From the NCBI GenBank assembly GCA_019637875.1, contig JAHBUW010000011.1, positions 1-64,000 of the forward strand: 64,000 bases of DNA. The letters are read 5' to 3'. Of the stretch, positions 1 through 12,244 are shown in pieces (the first letter of the stretch is position 1; each line of letters begins with the position of its first letter). The position numbers and the translations under genes are program-made. This DNA comes from Pseudobdellovibrionaceae bacterium. Lineage in GTDB: Bacteria; Bdellovibrionota; Bdellovibrionia; Bdellovibrionales; Bdellovibrionaceae. Below the pieces are notes generated by a model that did not search any database, was not told where the DNA came from, and worked only from the letters and a program-made list of their open reading frames with translations.

Positions 1-556
<556 letters not shown>

Positions 557-600
557 GATAATCCAGACAACTTCGGTTGAGCTGGACATTCCTAGGTCAA

Positions 601-632
601 TCACCACTAAGATCTTCGGATCTGAACGGTGA
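601..632 (+). other. Hairpin in the 16S-tRNA spacer
   Basis: TCACC at 601-605 pairs with GGTGA at 628-632, and inside it AGATC pairs with GATCT around a TTCG tetraloop (610-623). It lies between the 16S 3' end and tRNA-Ile. It is probably a folding or processing element of the rRNA precursor; that role is inferred. Confidence 0.5.
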
Positions 633-721
633 TCAATTTCTGTATAATTCAATTCCTAGCTGTTTAGTTTTGAGAGAGCGTTCGGTTCTCGAAAATCACG
701 AAAGTGATGTTTGAGATGTCT

Positions 722-798
<77 letters not shown>

Positions 799-835
799 AT
801 GGTGGCACAGACAGACGGAACGTTTTGAAATTTGT

Positions 836-848
836 TGTTCTTTGAAAA
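836..848 (+). promoter_or_regulatory. boxA-like antitermination element
   Basis: TGTTCTTTGAAAA closely matches the rRNA boxA consensus (TGCTCTTTnAAAA), bound by NusB/S10 in rRNA antitermination. It lies just before 23S. A second near-copy, TGTTCTTTAAAA, is at 3934-3945 just before 5S. The assignment rests on sequence and position only. Confidence 0.65.
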
Positions 849-855
849 TTGAATA

Positions 856-886
856 GATTGTTTGAGATGATTTTTAGCAAGGCTAA
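856..886 (+). other. 5' arm of the 23S precursor processing stem
   Basis: This segment is nearly complementary to 3881-3913 on the far side of 23S: GATTGTTTGA pairs with TCAAACAATC apart from small interruptions, and the TTTAGC region pairs with GCTAAA. Such long stems loop out 23S and are cut by RNase III. The 5' arm ends about 7 nt before 23S, but the 3' arm starts about 70 nt after it, so the stem is asymmetric. Confidence 0.7.
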
Positions 887-892
887 TTTTAG

Positions 893-3811
<2,919 letters not shown>

Positions 3812-3948
3812 ATATCTTCTAATTACTTAGTTTTAGAAGGCGTTCATGATCATGTGTCATGCACGTAATTTAATCTAGAGTTAGTCCTTAGCTAAAGATC
3901 ATTTCAAACAATCATTCAGTTTTCCTAGAACTATGTTCTTTAAAATTT
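3812..3948 (+). other. 23S-5S transcribed spacer
   Basis: No gene is present. CTTCTAA and TTAGAAG form a hairpin near 3816-3839. The 3' arm of the 23S processing stem is at 3881-3913, and a boxA-like TGTTCTTTAAAA is at 3934-3945. At 137 nt the spacer is long because it carries a structured segment between the 23S end and the processing stem. Confidence 0.6.
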
Positions 3949-4066
3949 TGCTGGCGTCATTAGCGACGGGGCCACACCTGATCCCATTCCGAACTCAGAA
4001 GTTAAGCCCGTCTGCGGCGATGGTATTGCACTGGCAACAGTGTGGGAGAGTAGCACGACGCCAGCT
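3949..4066 (+). rRNA. rrf: 5S ribosomal RNA
   Basis: About 117 nt. The terminal helix is GCTGGCGTC (3950-3958) with GACGCCAGC (4057-4065). Conserved internal segments are CCACACCTGATCCCATTCCG, AACTCAGAAGTTAAGC and GTGGGAGAGTAG. It is the last gene of the rRNA operon and is followed directly by a terminator. Confidence 0.96.
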
Positions 4067-4076
4067 TTTTATTTTG

Positions 4077-4109
4077 AAAACCCAAATCGAGAGATTTGGG
4101 TTTTTTTTT
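4077..4109 (+). terminator. Terminator of the rRNA operon
   Basis: AAAACCCAAATC pairs with GATTTGGGTTTT around a GAGA loop and is followed by a run of nine T. It lies 10 nt past 5S. It is a textbook intrinsic terminator. Confidence 0.93.
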
Positions 4110-4214
4110 GCCCGAAACTTTTTCGAGAGTCGGCGGGTGCGGATTTGCTTTTCCAGACCTTGGGAGAGCAGGCTGGTCTCAATTCAAAACGTCATTTCAC
4201 CGATAGAGAGTCGG

Positions 4215-5099
4215 ATGAAAGTTGCGGTTTTGATTCCTTGTTTTAATGAAGAGGCGAGCGTTGCCCAGGTGGTGACCGAGAGCCGTCGTTTTTTGCCGAA
4301 TGCCGAAATTTGGGTGATCGACAATGCATCGACCGATCGGACGGCCGAGTTGGCGTCTTCGGTGGGGGCGAAGGTTTTGCTTTCGCCGCTGGCCGGTAAA
4401 GGGAATGCGATCCGCCACGGGTTTCGGGTTATCGATGCGGACTACTATGTCATGGTTGATGGCGATGGAACTTATCCGATGCGGGAAGCTCCGAAATTAT
4501 TGGAGCTCGCCCGGACGCAGAATTTCGAGATGGTGGCAGGGAGTCGACTTCAGCGGGCACGACGCGAGGCTTTTCGTCCGTTTCATTTTTTCGGCAATCG
4601 TTTTTTCACGGGCCTTGTTGCGTTGAGTTTTGGTTTTCCGGTGCGAGATCTTTTGACGGGTTTACGGGTGTTTTCGCGCCGGTATCGGAACGAAGTTCAG
4701 CTGACGTCGCGGGGTTTTGAGCTTGAGACCGAGATGACGGTTCGGGCGATCGCGCAGAATATGGCATTTTGCGAAAAAGATATTTCTTACGTCGAGCGGG
4801 TTTCGGGAAGTTCTTCGAAGCTTCGGACGTTCAAAGATGGTTTTAAGATCTTCATGACGATCGCGAGTCTGTTGGCATTCTTCCGGCCGCGCTTTTTCTT
4901 CGGCAGTTTGGGAATTTTGTGCTGGTCGATTTGGGCTCTGGCGGATGCGCGATGGGCGATGCCTCTTGCTCCACTGACCGCGGGATTTTTTTTGGCGGCT
5001 TTTGTTTTGGATCATCAGCGTCGTCGTGAAAGTTTTCGCCTTCGTTCCGTCGAAGATTCGTCGGCGGATCCATCGTCTTCGGGATCGAAGGCGGCTTAG
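4215..5099 (+). CDS. Family 2 glycosyltransferase
   Basis: A 294-residue GT-A fold glycosyltransferase. The start MKVAVLIPCFNEE gives the typical N-terminal strand and nucleotide-binding motif; upstream in-frame codons run into 5S rRNA and are not credible. VIDNASTDRT lies at about residues 34-43 and the metal/sugar-nucleotide motif DGDGTYP at 82-88. Residues about 215-265 hold hydrophobic segments that probably anchor the C terminus in the membrane. The closest general type is dolichyl/undecaprenyl-phosphate mannosyl- or glucosyltransferase, which makes a lipid-linked sugar donor. The convergent neighbour is a polyprenyl-sugar-using glycosyltransferase, which would fit as its partner. Donor and acceptor are not known. 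Confidence 0.85.
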   Translation: MKVAVLIPCFNEEASVAQVVTESRRFLPNAEIWVIDNASTDRTAELASSVGAKVLLSPLAGKGNAIRHGFRVIDADYYVMVDGDGTYPMREAPKLLELARTQNFEMVAGSRLQRARREAFRPFHFFGNRFFTGLVALSFGFPVRDLLTGLRVFSRRYRNEVQLTSRGFELETEMTVRAIAQNMAFCEKDISYVERVSGSSSKLRTFKDGFKIFMTIASLLAFFRPRFFFGSLGILCWSIWALADARWAMPLAPLTAGFFLAAFVLDHQRRRESFRLRSVEDSSADPSSSGSKAA

Positions 5100-5158
5100 T
5101 TTGAAAAGTCGCGAGAAAGTGTTCGGCGTCGGGGCTTTTTGTTCGCCGGAGTGATCGT

Positions 5159-6988
5159 TTAGGGATTCGTGCGAGCGGCGGCGTCGATGGCGGCCTCAAT
5201 TGGCGCGAGGTAGATCGAGGTCGGATTCAGGCGCCGTGCTTCGTTCAGGGCATGTCGCGCACTTTTTACTTCACCCAATGACAATTCGGCGGCCGCGAGG
5301 CCGGTCCACGCCTGACTCGTCCATGGCGCAAGCTTCAAACATTTGCGGAATTCGTCGCGCGCTTCGGCGTATCGCCTCTGCGTGTAGAGAAAACGTCCCA
5401 GATTGTGCATCGGCAGAGGTTCGCCAGGGTGATAGCTGACGCCGGAGCGAAAACTTTGCTCGGCTTGAGTGAGTCGTCCTTGGCGTTCGAAGGCTTCGCC
5501 CACTCGCGTGTAGGCTTCGCTGGAAATTTGTTTGGCGTCGATCGCGTTGGCGCGCTCGAAAGTTTTGATCGCTTCGTCGTCGAAGCCTCCGTGAGAGTAC
5601 ATCGTCGCGATGAGGCTGAGGTTGTAGATTTCCAGCGAGGTTTCGTTCTGCGTGGGCCGCGGCCAGGTCAGTGCCGCGCTGGCCGCGAGCGCGATGCCGA
5701 TCGTCGCCGCTCGTTTCTTCGTGCAGAAACTTCGGGTCGAAATTCTTCTACTCGCGAGTGCGCAGGCGGTCGCGATTCCGAAGCCGGCCCATGGAGCGAG
5801 AAGGATATAGAGTGGTAGTCGATATCGGTCGGTGACATAGAAAATAAGAAGGCTCGCGAGGTAAATGCCGAGGGCCCCCCAGAGCGGAACGCTTCGACGC
5901 CACGATGGTCCTCGATAGTGAGAGGCCAGCAGGCCGAAGACGGCGGCGATAAAGATGACGCCGAAGCGGCCCGGTAAGGCGTTCAAGAAGTTGGAATACT
6001 CGCGGCGCATGAAGTTCTGATCGTAGTTGTCTGGCGCTTCCCAATCGTTCACGGATCGCCAGAACTTTTCGCCGAGAAGTTCGAGTTCTCGAAGCGGGTT
6101 TTCGAGAGCAAATTCAAGCGCCTTGCGGGACCAAAATGCGGAAGCTTCGCTGGGCTTGAGGGGGCGACCCAGTTGGGCCTCGGCGATTTTCTGAGTTACG
6201 ATTTCTTCCTCTTGGGGATCCGTGGAGATGCCGTGCGGATAGTCCCCACCGCCGCGTGCTTCGGGAGAGTGGCCGATGTAAAGATTGAACCCTCCGGTGG
6301 AGCTGATCAGCACCCCATCGCCGCTGGCGAGGTAGTTGTGAGTCAAGCTCAGGGACAGTGGAATCAAGGCGCCGAGGGCGACGGCGGGCCATCGGCGTGG
6401 CGCGTAGACCCAGGGAATGAGGGCACCCATGAGGAGGGCGTTCGAGCGGACCAAGGCGAGCAAACCGAGAAGAAGGCCGCCAGCCAATGCGGTGAGGTGC
6501 TCGCGAACGACCGAGCCCTTCGGGGACATTTTTGAATCCCGGGCTTGCTGCCAGACCAGCAGTAAGGTGGCCATAAGAAACAGGCCGAGGGTTTCTTTCA
6601 TGAGAGGGGCGGTGAAGAAGATGAGGGCCGGGCTCAACGCCGTGATCAAGCCGGTCGCGAAGGCTGCCGACCGGCCGAAGATCCTCAGTGTTAAGAGGGC
6701 CAAGAGCACGCAGGTTCCGGAATCCAGGGCGGCCTGAAAAATCGCGATACCGGTGGCGTCCATGTTCGGGAGCTTCAGCAAGGCGGCGATCAGATAAGGA
6801 TAGAGAGGGGCTTGGTAGAAGGCGTTTTCACGAAGCCATTCGCCTTGAGCGATGCGTTGCCCCCACTCCATGTAGGATTTGGCATCGAGGTGGGGCGCGA
6901 TGGCGAAGGGACTGTGGGTCCACTCCCAGATCCAGAGGAGTCTCGGTAGAAGCGCGGCGAAAAATATCGTCGGAATCAGTGCTCTCAT
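5159..6988 (-). CDS. Membrane glycosyltransferase (PMT/ArnT-like) with C-terminal TPR domain
   Basis: 609 residues. The first 420 or so are highly hydrophobic, with about ten membrane segments, and begin MRALIPTIFFAALLPRLLW. The early periplasmic loop holds SPFAIAPHLDAKSYMEWG, whose acidic residue resembles the catalytic Asp/Glu loop of GT-C enzymes that use lipid-linked sugars. From about residue 455 to 600 there are three to four tetratricopeptide repeats (for example FDDEAIKTFERANAIDA and YAEARDEFRKCLKLAP). The membrane GT plus TPR layout suggests that a protein substrate or partner is held by the TPRs. It is convergent with the family 2 enzyme. The sugar and target cannot be read from the sequence. 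Confidence 0.8.
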   Translation of the reverse strand: MRALIPTIFFAALLPRLLWIWEWTHSPFAIAPHLDAKSYMEWGQRIAQGEWLRENAFYQAPLYPYLIAALLKLPNMDATGIAIFQAALDSGTCVLLALLTLRIFGRSAAFATGLITALSPALIFFTAPLMKETLGLFLMATLLLVWQQARDSKMSPKGSVVREHLTALAGGLLLGLLALVRSNALLMGALIPWVYAPRRWPAVALGALIPLSLSLTHNYLASGDGVLISSTGGFNLYIGHSPEARGGGDYPHGISTDPQEEEIVTQKIAEAQLGRPLKPSEASAFWSRKALEFALENPLRELELLGEKFWRSVNDWEAPDNYDQNFMRREYSNFLNALPGRFGVIFIAAVFGLLASHYRGPSWRRSVPLWGALGIYLASLLIFYVTDRYRLPLYILLAPWAGFGIATACALASRRISTRSFCTKKRAATIGIALAASAALTWPRPTQNETSLEIYNLSLIATMYSHGGFDDEAIKTFERANAIDAKQISSEAYTRVGEAFERQGRLTQAEQSFRSGVSYHPGEPLPMHNLGRFLYTQRRYAEARDEFRKCLKLAPWTSQAWTGLAAAELSLGEVKSARHALNEARRLNPTSIYLAPIEAAIDAAARTNP

Positions 6989-7040
6989 CGCACTTCAATG
7001 GTGGGCGAACTCGTCGAGCGCGACAATAAAAAAGGCTTGG

Positions 7041-7607
7041 TTAATTTTCCGGAGTGGCGGCGGGACGGGCGAGAGAGATTTTGACGGTTTCGAAGCGACG
7101 GCCGACCTCAAAAATTTTGTTGGACGTGGCTTGGTCGAAGACGCTGACTTGGAGTTGGATTTGGTTGCGGGCTTCGCCCTCGCCTTCGAACTCGGAGGAG
7201 AAGACTTCGATCTCGAGACTTGCGGGAGCATTTTCTTTTTTGTCGAAGCAGCTGGAGATCAACGCTTTCAGCAAATCGGTTTGCAGGCGTTTTTCGCGGT
7301 ATTTGATGCTGATTTTGCCGAAGGCGGGTGCGATGTTTTCGGCTTCAAGTTCGCCGACCATCTCTTGGCAGACTTGCTCCACGCTGGCGGAAATCTCTTC
7401 TTCGGATTTGGGGGCGTACTGGAGAGGGACGTTGGCCTCGGCGGCCGCGGCCGCGAGATCTCCCGGGGAAGGTTCGGGGGGCTTTTCGTCCTTGGCCATA
7501 CGTTTGACCGAAGGCTTTTTCGTGGGCTCGTCTTTCAATTGGACGACCTCGTAGGCGATGTAGATTCCCAATACCAAGAGGACAAGGCCCCAGATCTTTC
7601 CCAGCAT
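7041..7607 (-). CDS. Unknown protein with one N-terminal membrane segment
   Basis: 188 residues from the start MLGKIWGLVLLVLGIY. The open frame extends to 7679, but the internal start puts a transmembrane helix at residues 3-20 directly at the N terminus. After the helix comes a Lys/Pro-rich linker (about 25-50) and then a soluble domain of mixed alpha/beta character with two Cys (EQVCQEMV and SSCFDKK). No family is recognised. The 53-bp gap from the glycosyltransferase downstream suggests co-transcription. The body is probably periplasmic. Confidence 0.7.
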   Translation of the reverse strand: MLGKIWGLVLLVLGIYIAYEVVQLKDEPTKKPSVKRMAKDEKPPEPSPGDLAAAAAEANVPLQYAPKSEEEISASVEQVCQEMVGELEAENIAPAFGKISIKYREKRLQTDLLKALISSCFDKKENAPASLEIEVFSSEFEGEGEARNQIQLQVSVFDQATSNKIFEVGRRFETVKISLARPAATPEN

Positions 7608-7793
7608 GTTGTAACTATCGGTGATTTTCGAAAATTCCGTTAAAGGGCACTTGGACCAAAGTTTCGTCACTCGTCCCAAAATGAGACAGAGTTTAGACAG
7701 TCATTTTTTCAAGTCATATTCGGGGTTTGTAAAGAGGCCGGGGTGGCATGCCTTTTGGAATGTCGTGAGACTGAACCACCTGAGGAGTCTGTT

Positions 7794-9026
7794 ATGCGTT
7801 GGCCCCTACAAATGATCATGCTTGCCGTACTGGCCGGAGTTTACGCCGCCTGTTCGCCCGTCATGTTCGAAAAGGATGCCGATTGCGGAGTAGGTTGCGT
7901 CCGCGTGAACGGAATGAAAGAGATCGAGTACACGGTCGGCGCGAGCGGCGGTAAGGTCGACATTCTTTTCGTCGACGACAACTCGGGCTCGATGTCCTTT
8001 GAACAAAATAATATCGCGGCCCGCTTTTCGAGTTTTCTTTCCGCTTTGGACGCGAAACAGGTCGATTACCGTATCGGCGTTATCACGACTGACGTTTCGG
8101 GGCCGAACAACGGACCCCGTGCGATCAATGGGAATGGCGCCCTTCAGGACGGCCGTTTGATCGCTTTCTCGAATGGTCAATACTTCCTGGAAAAAGGCAC
8201 CGCCAATAAAGAGGCGCTCTTCGCCGGCGTCATTCGCCGTGGTGAAACTTTGACTTGCGAGAACTATCTGAACTCGGGTTCCTCTCAGAACGCTTCGGCT
8301 TACGCCGCGAATTGCCCGAGTCCGGACGAGCGCGGCATTTACGCGGCTTCGCTGACCGTCGAATCGAATCCTTCGGGCTTCATCCGCGCGGAAGGCAGCT
8401 TGGCGATCGTTTTCCTGAGCGACGAGGACGTCCGCTCGTTATTGTACGAGCAGTCACCCGCTTATCGGCTGAACGATCGTGATCTGCCGCAAACGTTGAT
8501 CCAAATCGTCCAGAACCGTTTCCCCGGCAAGTCGCTGAGCATGCACTCGATTATCGTGCGGCCCGGAGAGCTGAAGTCGGGTTACAGTGCGGCCGATGTC
8601 GCGCAGAAGATCTCGCAGGTGATCACCGGTGACTACAATATCTCGGTGAACGCTCAGAATCGCCCCGAGAACTTCTTCTACGGCGCGGATATCTCTTGTT
8701 TGAATCAACAAGGGAGCCAGACAAACCAAGTTTCGGGTTCGCAAGGCTATCTCTACTACCTGGCCGCGAAGATGACCGGCGGCGTGGTGGGTGACATCTG
8801 CGCCAATAACTACGGATCGCAACTTTCGGCGATCGGTACGAATATCGGCGAGAAGGTGAACCAGATTGCGCTGGCTTGTGAGAATCCCAAGATCCTGGAT
8901 CTGCGCTTCACCAATCAATCGGGCGCGCCGACCGGAAGCGTGCAAGGTTCGAACTTCGTCTTCAATCCGGAGCTGACCTCGGGGCAGACGGTTTACCTGA
9001 AGATCGAATGTCCCGACAATATGTAA
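7794..9026 (+). CDS. VWA-domain lipoprotein
   Basis: 410 residues. The start is chosen because GAGGAG sits 6 nt upstream and it opens a lipoprotein signal MRWPLQMIMLAVLAGVYAAC, with Cys20 as the probable lipidated residue; Tyr at -3 is atypical. A von Willebrand A domain begins near residue 56. DNSGS at 62-66 (Asp62, Ser64, Ser66) is the metal-binding MIDAS motif, and later SDEDV may complete it. Four to five further Cys are spread through the protein. It probably binds proteins or surfaces from the outer membrane. It is monocistronic and followed by a strong terminator. Confidence 0.85.
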   Translation: MRWPLQMIMLAVLAGVYAACSPVMFEKDADCGVGCVRVNGMKEIEYTVGASGGKVDILFVDDNSGSMSFEQNNIAARFSSFLSALDAKQVDYRIGVITTDVSGPNNGPRAINGNGALQDGRLIAFSNGQYFLEKGTANKEALFAGVIRRGETLTCENYLNSGSSQNASAYAANCPSPDERGIYAASLTVESNPSGFIRAEGSLAIVFLSDEDVRSLLYEQSPAYRLNDRDLPQTLIQIVQNRFPGKSLSMHSIIVRPGELKSGYSAADVAQKISQVITGDYNISVNAQNRPENFFYGADISCLNQQGSQTNQVSGSQGYLYYLAAKMTGGVVGDICANNYGSQLSAIGTNIGEKVNQIALACENPKILDLRFTNQSGAPTGSVQGSNFVFNPELTSGQTVYLKIECPDNM

Positions 9027-9056
9027 TCGGGATTCGAATTGCGGTTTCGGACAAAT

Positions 9057-9084
9057 AAAAAAGCCACCTTGCGGTGGCTTTTTT
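9057..9084. terminator. Bidirectional terminator
   Basis: AAAAAAGCCACC pairs perfectly with GGTGGCTTTTTT around TTGC. It has a T run on both strands and lies between two convergent genes, the VWA lipoprotein and the OmpA-like protein, so it probably ends both transcripts. Confidence 0.93.
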
Positions 9085-9109
9085 CGTTTCAATCGGAAGC
9101 GAAACGCGA

Positions 9110-10123
9110 CTACTCGATCGAGCGGAGCGCGTTGTCCAGGTGAGTGGGAACGCCGCTGGTGAATTTGATTTCCACGCGACGGTTCGGGCTGAGTTCTTCC
9201 TGGGAAACGAGTTCGCGCGACGCGCGGCCGGCGACGACCAATTTGTTCGCGGGGACGCCTTGTTGCTCGAGGTAACGTTTCACCGATTGCGCACGCGCCA
9301 CCGACAGACGTTCATTCAAACGCTCGGGACCGGTGGGGTCCGTGTGGCCCACCAGGGTTACGCTGCGGTACTGGCTCGCGTTGTTCTTCAAGAGCGAAGC
9401 CACGCGACGCAGGTAAGTGCGGTCGGGAGCGCTGAGCTCCGAGCTTTGCAGCGCGAAGCGCGCCAGGGGTTTTTGCTCGGGCAGAGTCGCTTGCGCCTGG
9501 CGGATCAAATGATCGGCCGCCGCGGGCTCTTCTTCGAGCGCGAGGGGTTCGCTGGTCTCGGGTTCGCCGCCGAAGCTGATCTGCAGATTCGCCATCATGA
9601 CGAGGACCTGCTCGTCACGGATATCGAGATCGGTCATGACCGTCGCACCGGCACGCAGAAGTTGACCTTCCCAAATGAAGTCTTTGTTCGCCGCCGCACC
9701 GATGAAGCTGGTGAAGTTGGTGTTCGCGCTGCCGTAACGAGCGGAATCCGCAAGGTACGTATTCATGATCGGACCCAGCTGCCAGCCCAGACCCATTTGG
9801 TAACGAGCCGAAGCTTCGACCATCGGGAGCGTCGAGTTGCGACCGGCCGACATGAATTGGTGCTGCAAACCACCGCCGATATCGAAGACCCATTGAGCGT
9901 CTTCAGTGTAGTAAGAGCCGAGGGCTTTGATGCTTGTGGGAAGTCCTTCGACTTCATGACGTCCGCCGCTCGACATGAAGCCGCTGCTCATACCGACGAA
10001 GGGTTTCCAGCCTTCCGAGAGGTAGGACTCCGATTGGTAGAGTTCAGCACGCGACGCGCCGTCTTGTGCGTGGACGAAATTGCCGGTCAGCAGGACCAAA
10101 GTTGCGAGAAGAATAGAACGCAT
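9110..10123 (-). CDS. OmpA-family outer membrane protein
   Basis: 337 residues. A signal peptide (MRSILLATLVLLTGNFVHA) is followed by about 160 residues with alternating hydrophobic/aromatic strands, suited to a beta-barrel. A Glu/Ala/Pro-rich linker (about 190-205) comes next, then an OmpA C-terminal peptidoglycan-binding domain with TLVGHTDPTGPERLNERLS and RAQSVKRYLEQQGV. The domain's conserved Asp and Arg (TD, NRRVEI) are present. It ties the outer membrane to the wall. AAGGAGA precedes the start. Confidence 0.88.
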   Translation of the reverse strand: MRSILLATLVLLTGNFVHAQDGASRAELYQSESYLSEGWKPFVGMSSGFMSSGGRHEVEGLPTSIKALGSYYTEDAQWVFDIGGGLQHQFMSAGRNSTLPMVEASARYQMGLGWQLGPIMNTYLADSARYGSANTNFTSFIGAAANKDFIWEGQLLRAGATVMTDLDIRDEQVLVMMANLQISFGGEPETSEPLALEEEPAAADHLIRQAQATLPEQKPLARFALQSSELSAPDRTYLRRVASLLKNNASQYRSVTLVGHTDPTGPERLNERLSVARAQSVKRYLEQQGVPANKLVVAGRASRELVSQEELSPNRRVEIKFTSGVPTHLDNALRSIE

Positions 10124-10213
10124 GGACGTCTCCTTATGAATACTGAATTTTTGCCCGCCTTCTTTGGCGGTAGCAACAAGTCCAGGTCGGAGAGCCGAGA
10201 TTGACTCGATCTG

Positions 10214-10597
10214 TTATTTTTTTGCCGAAGCGATCGCCACGATTAAGGACTTATGAATGTCCGAAAGGGTGAAGGGGATATTCACGATGCCTTTGATGGA
10301 GGGCGTGAAGTTCGATTCGACTTGAATGTTCTGCCGGGGATCGTTCATGAGGACCACCGGGACGCCGAAGTTCATGTTGTCCTTCTGCGAAGTCGCGTAC
10401 ATGAACTCGTCGAGAAAGACTTCGGACTCGGATCCGAGAATCATCGCGGAGAACTTTTGCCGATCGATCTTTTGCAGAACGTCCTTTTGCTTCATCGAAG
10501 CCACGATGCGCAGCCCCTGAAGGTTTAAATAACAGCTGACGAGCTGGTACAGGGTCGAGTCCGTGCAGTGAAAGAGGATCGTCAGGTTTCTTTGCAT
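10214..10597 (-). CDS. Degenerate receiver-domain protein
   Basis: 127 residues with the five-strand rhythm of a response-regulator receiver: LTILFHCTDS, FSAMILGSES, VPVVLMND and IKGIVNIPFT match strands 1, 3, 4 and 5. All the catalytic positions are changed. There is no acidic pair after strand 1, no phospho-acceptor Asp after strand 3, Asn replaces the Thr/Ser after strand 4, and the strand-5 Lys before the Pro is lost. It is therefore a stand-alone pseudo-receiver that probably acts by protein-protein contact. It is divergent from an HD-GYP gene with only 44 bp between the two starts, so they may share a promoter region and a pathway. The fold assignment is inferred from pattern. Confidence 0.65.
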   Translation of the reverse strand: MQRNLTILFHCTDSTLYQLVSCYLNLQGLRIVASMKQKDVLQKIDRQKFSAMILGSESEVFLDEFMYATSQKDNMNFGVPVVLMNDPRQNIQVESNFTPSIKGIVNIPFTLSDIHKSLIVAIASAKK

Positions 10598-10641
10598 TAC
10601 GCCCTTTTCAATTCAACAGTTACTGAGTCAAAATAGCAAAG

Positions 10642-12237
10642 ATGTCGGGCAAACCACAGATCTTTTTGTTAGGACCCAACGTTCCCGGACTTGAAGGCGT
10701 CTTCGAGCGTCTGGCGGATGTCGGATACGATCTTACGCCGCTCGACGAAAACGCGAAGGCATTGAAGGGCGTCGCGGTTCTGTCCATCGGTCGCGACACG
10801 GATTTCCGTCAGCTTGAGGAAAGTCTGACTCGACGGCGCAAAGCCAACTCGCAGATGGAATGGATCGCGCTGTTTTCCGGACGATTGAAGCTGAAGCTTC
10901 ACTATCTTCACGGTTTGGGTTTCAACTCCATTTACCAAATCCCGCTCGACGAGGAGTTGTTCACGAATCGGGTCTTCGAGATCGAGCCCCTCGTCATTCC
11001 GCAGAAAGAGCTGAAGTTCGATCACCTGCTGCGCGTGAACTTACCGCTCTTGCGTGAGCTGGATCGCGCTCCGTTCGACGTTTTCATGTATTTGCCTTCC
11101 AATCGCCGGATCATGTTGTATTTCCGGGAAGGTCATCCCGTCGAGCGCGCCCAGCTCGAAAAATTTGAGAAGCACAAAAACTATTCGCTCTTCATCCGTA
11201 AGTCCGACATCGCGAAATATAAGAGCTTCACGTCCGATTCTTTGCTCAAGATCAAGGCCGCCGAGGGACTGAGCGACGACCAGAAGATCGCCACCATCCA
11301 GGAAAACGTGCAAATCATGATGGGGCCGTTCTTTGTCGACGGAGAGTTGAGCGATGAAGAGGGGCGGCAGACCGTTCGCCAACTGCAAGAGTCTTTGCGA
11401 GGGCTGCAGATGCGCCCGAACCTGGAGCGCGAAACTCTGGAGTCATTGGAAAAGCTGGCCTCGCAGAAAATGACGAATGCGAGCCACTCGAACAATGTCG
11501 CGGCTTATTGCGCGCTTTTCGGAATCGCGTTGGGGATGAAGAATATCGACGAACTCCGTTTGGGCGGGCTGCTGCACGACGTAGGATTGGCCGATATGCC
11601 GGTTGAACTTTTGGGCCGTGACGAAAAGAAAATGTCGGCCGAGGATCGCGCGCGCTACCATCTGCACCCCGGGAACGGGAAAACGGACGTCATCAACCGG
11701 AACGTACCGGTCACCGAAACCGTCCTGAATATGATCTTGCTGCATCATGAACGGCCCGACGGATCGGGATACCCCTACGGTAAAAAGAAGGACGAGATCC
11801 CCGTCGAGGCACAGATTTGCGCGTTGGCCGATGAGTTCGATAAGCTCACGAGCCTGCGCGAGGGCTATCTCTGCTATTCGGCGCGCGACGCCATGTTATT
11901 GATTTCGGGAAAACTCGGAGAGCCGCCGTTGCCGGTCTTCAATCCCGAGGTGCACCAACCCATCATCGATTTCTACTTGAGTTCACCTCAAGAAAAGGGA
12001 ATCGCGACGGGAGCGCCCGCTACGGGCGGGGACGCGGCTCACGGACAAGTGATCTTGCGGGCGCGTCCCGGGACGGTGGAGCGGAAGAAGTTCAACGATC
12101 CCGTTCTATTGAATGATCTCGTGCCGCAAATGCCGCCGCTGCCGGAAGGCAAAATGCCCATTCCGGAGGACATTTTGCCTGAGGTTGTCGCGCTCGAAAA
12201 AGAAACGGAATTCTACTTCTTCGAGATGAAAAGCTGA
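10642..12237 (+). CDS. HD-GYP domain protein, probable c-di-GMP phosphodiesterase
   Basis: 531 residues. Residues 1-115 resemble a degenerate receiver (PQIFLLGPN, VAVLSIGRD, WIALFSG, IYQIPLDEE). A middle region (about 140-195, FDVFMYLPSNRRIMLYF) is of unknown type. The HD-GYP domain occupies about 275-410, with SHSNNVAAYC, the HD pair in LLHDVGLADMP, HLHPGNG, HHERPDGSGYP and ALADEFDKLTS. The metal-binding His/Asp residues and the GYP motif are intact, so c-di-GMP hydrolysis is plausible. The tail after 440 is Pro-rich and of low complexity. It is divergent from a pseudo-receiver gene. Confidence 0.87.
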   Translation: MSGKPQIFLLGPNVPGLEGVFERLADVGYDLTPLDENAKALKGVAVLSIGRDTDFRQLEESLTRRRKANSQMEWIALFSGRLKLKLHYLHGLGFNSIYQIPLDEELFTNRVFEIEPLVIPQKELKFDHLLRVNLPLLRELDRAPFDVFMYLPSNRRIMLYFREGHPVERAQLEKFEKHKNYSLFIRKSDIAKYKSFTSDSLLKIKAAEGLSDDQKIATIQENVQIMMGPFFVDGELSDEEGRQTVRQLQESLRGLQMRPNLERETLESLEKLASQKMTNASHSNNVAAYCALFGIALGMKNIDELRLGGLLHDVGLADMPVELLGRDEKKMSAEDRARYHLHPGNGKTDVINRNVPVTETVLNMILLHHERPDGSGYPYGKKKDEIPVEAQICALADEFDKLTSLREGYLCYSARDAMLLISGKLGEPPLPVFNPEVHQPIIDFYLSSPQEKGIATGAPATGGDAAHGQVILRARPGTVERKKFNDPVLLNDLVPQMPPLPEGKMPIPEDILPEVVALEKETEFYFFEMKS

Positions 12238-12244
12238 CCTGAGG

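Noticed and set aside
799-835. tRNA-Ala between tRNA-Ile and 23S
   Set aside because: The expected second tRNA was looked for and no cloverleaf is present in the remaining spacer.
3933-4214. N-terminal extension of the family 2 glycosyltransferase
   Set aside because: These codons lie in 5S rRNA and the rRNA terminator; MKVAVLIPCFNEE at 4215 is the natural start.
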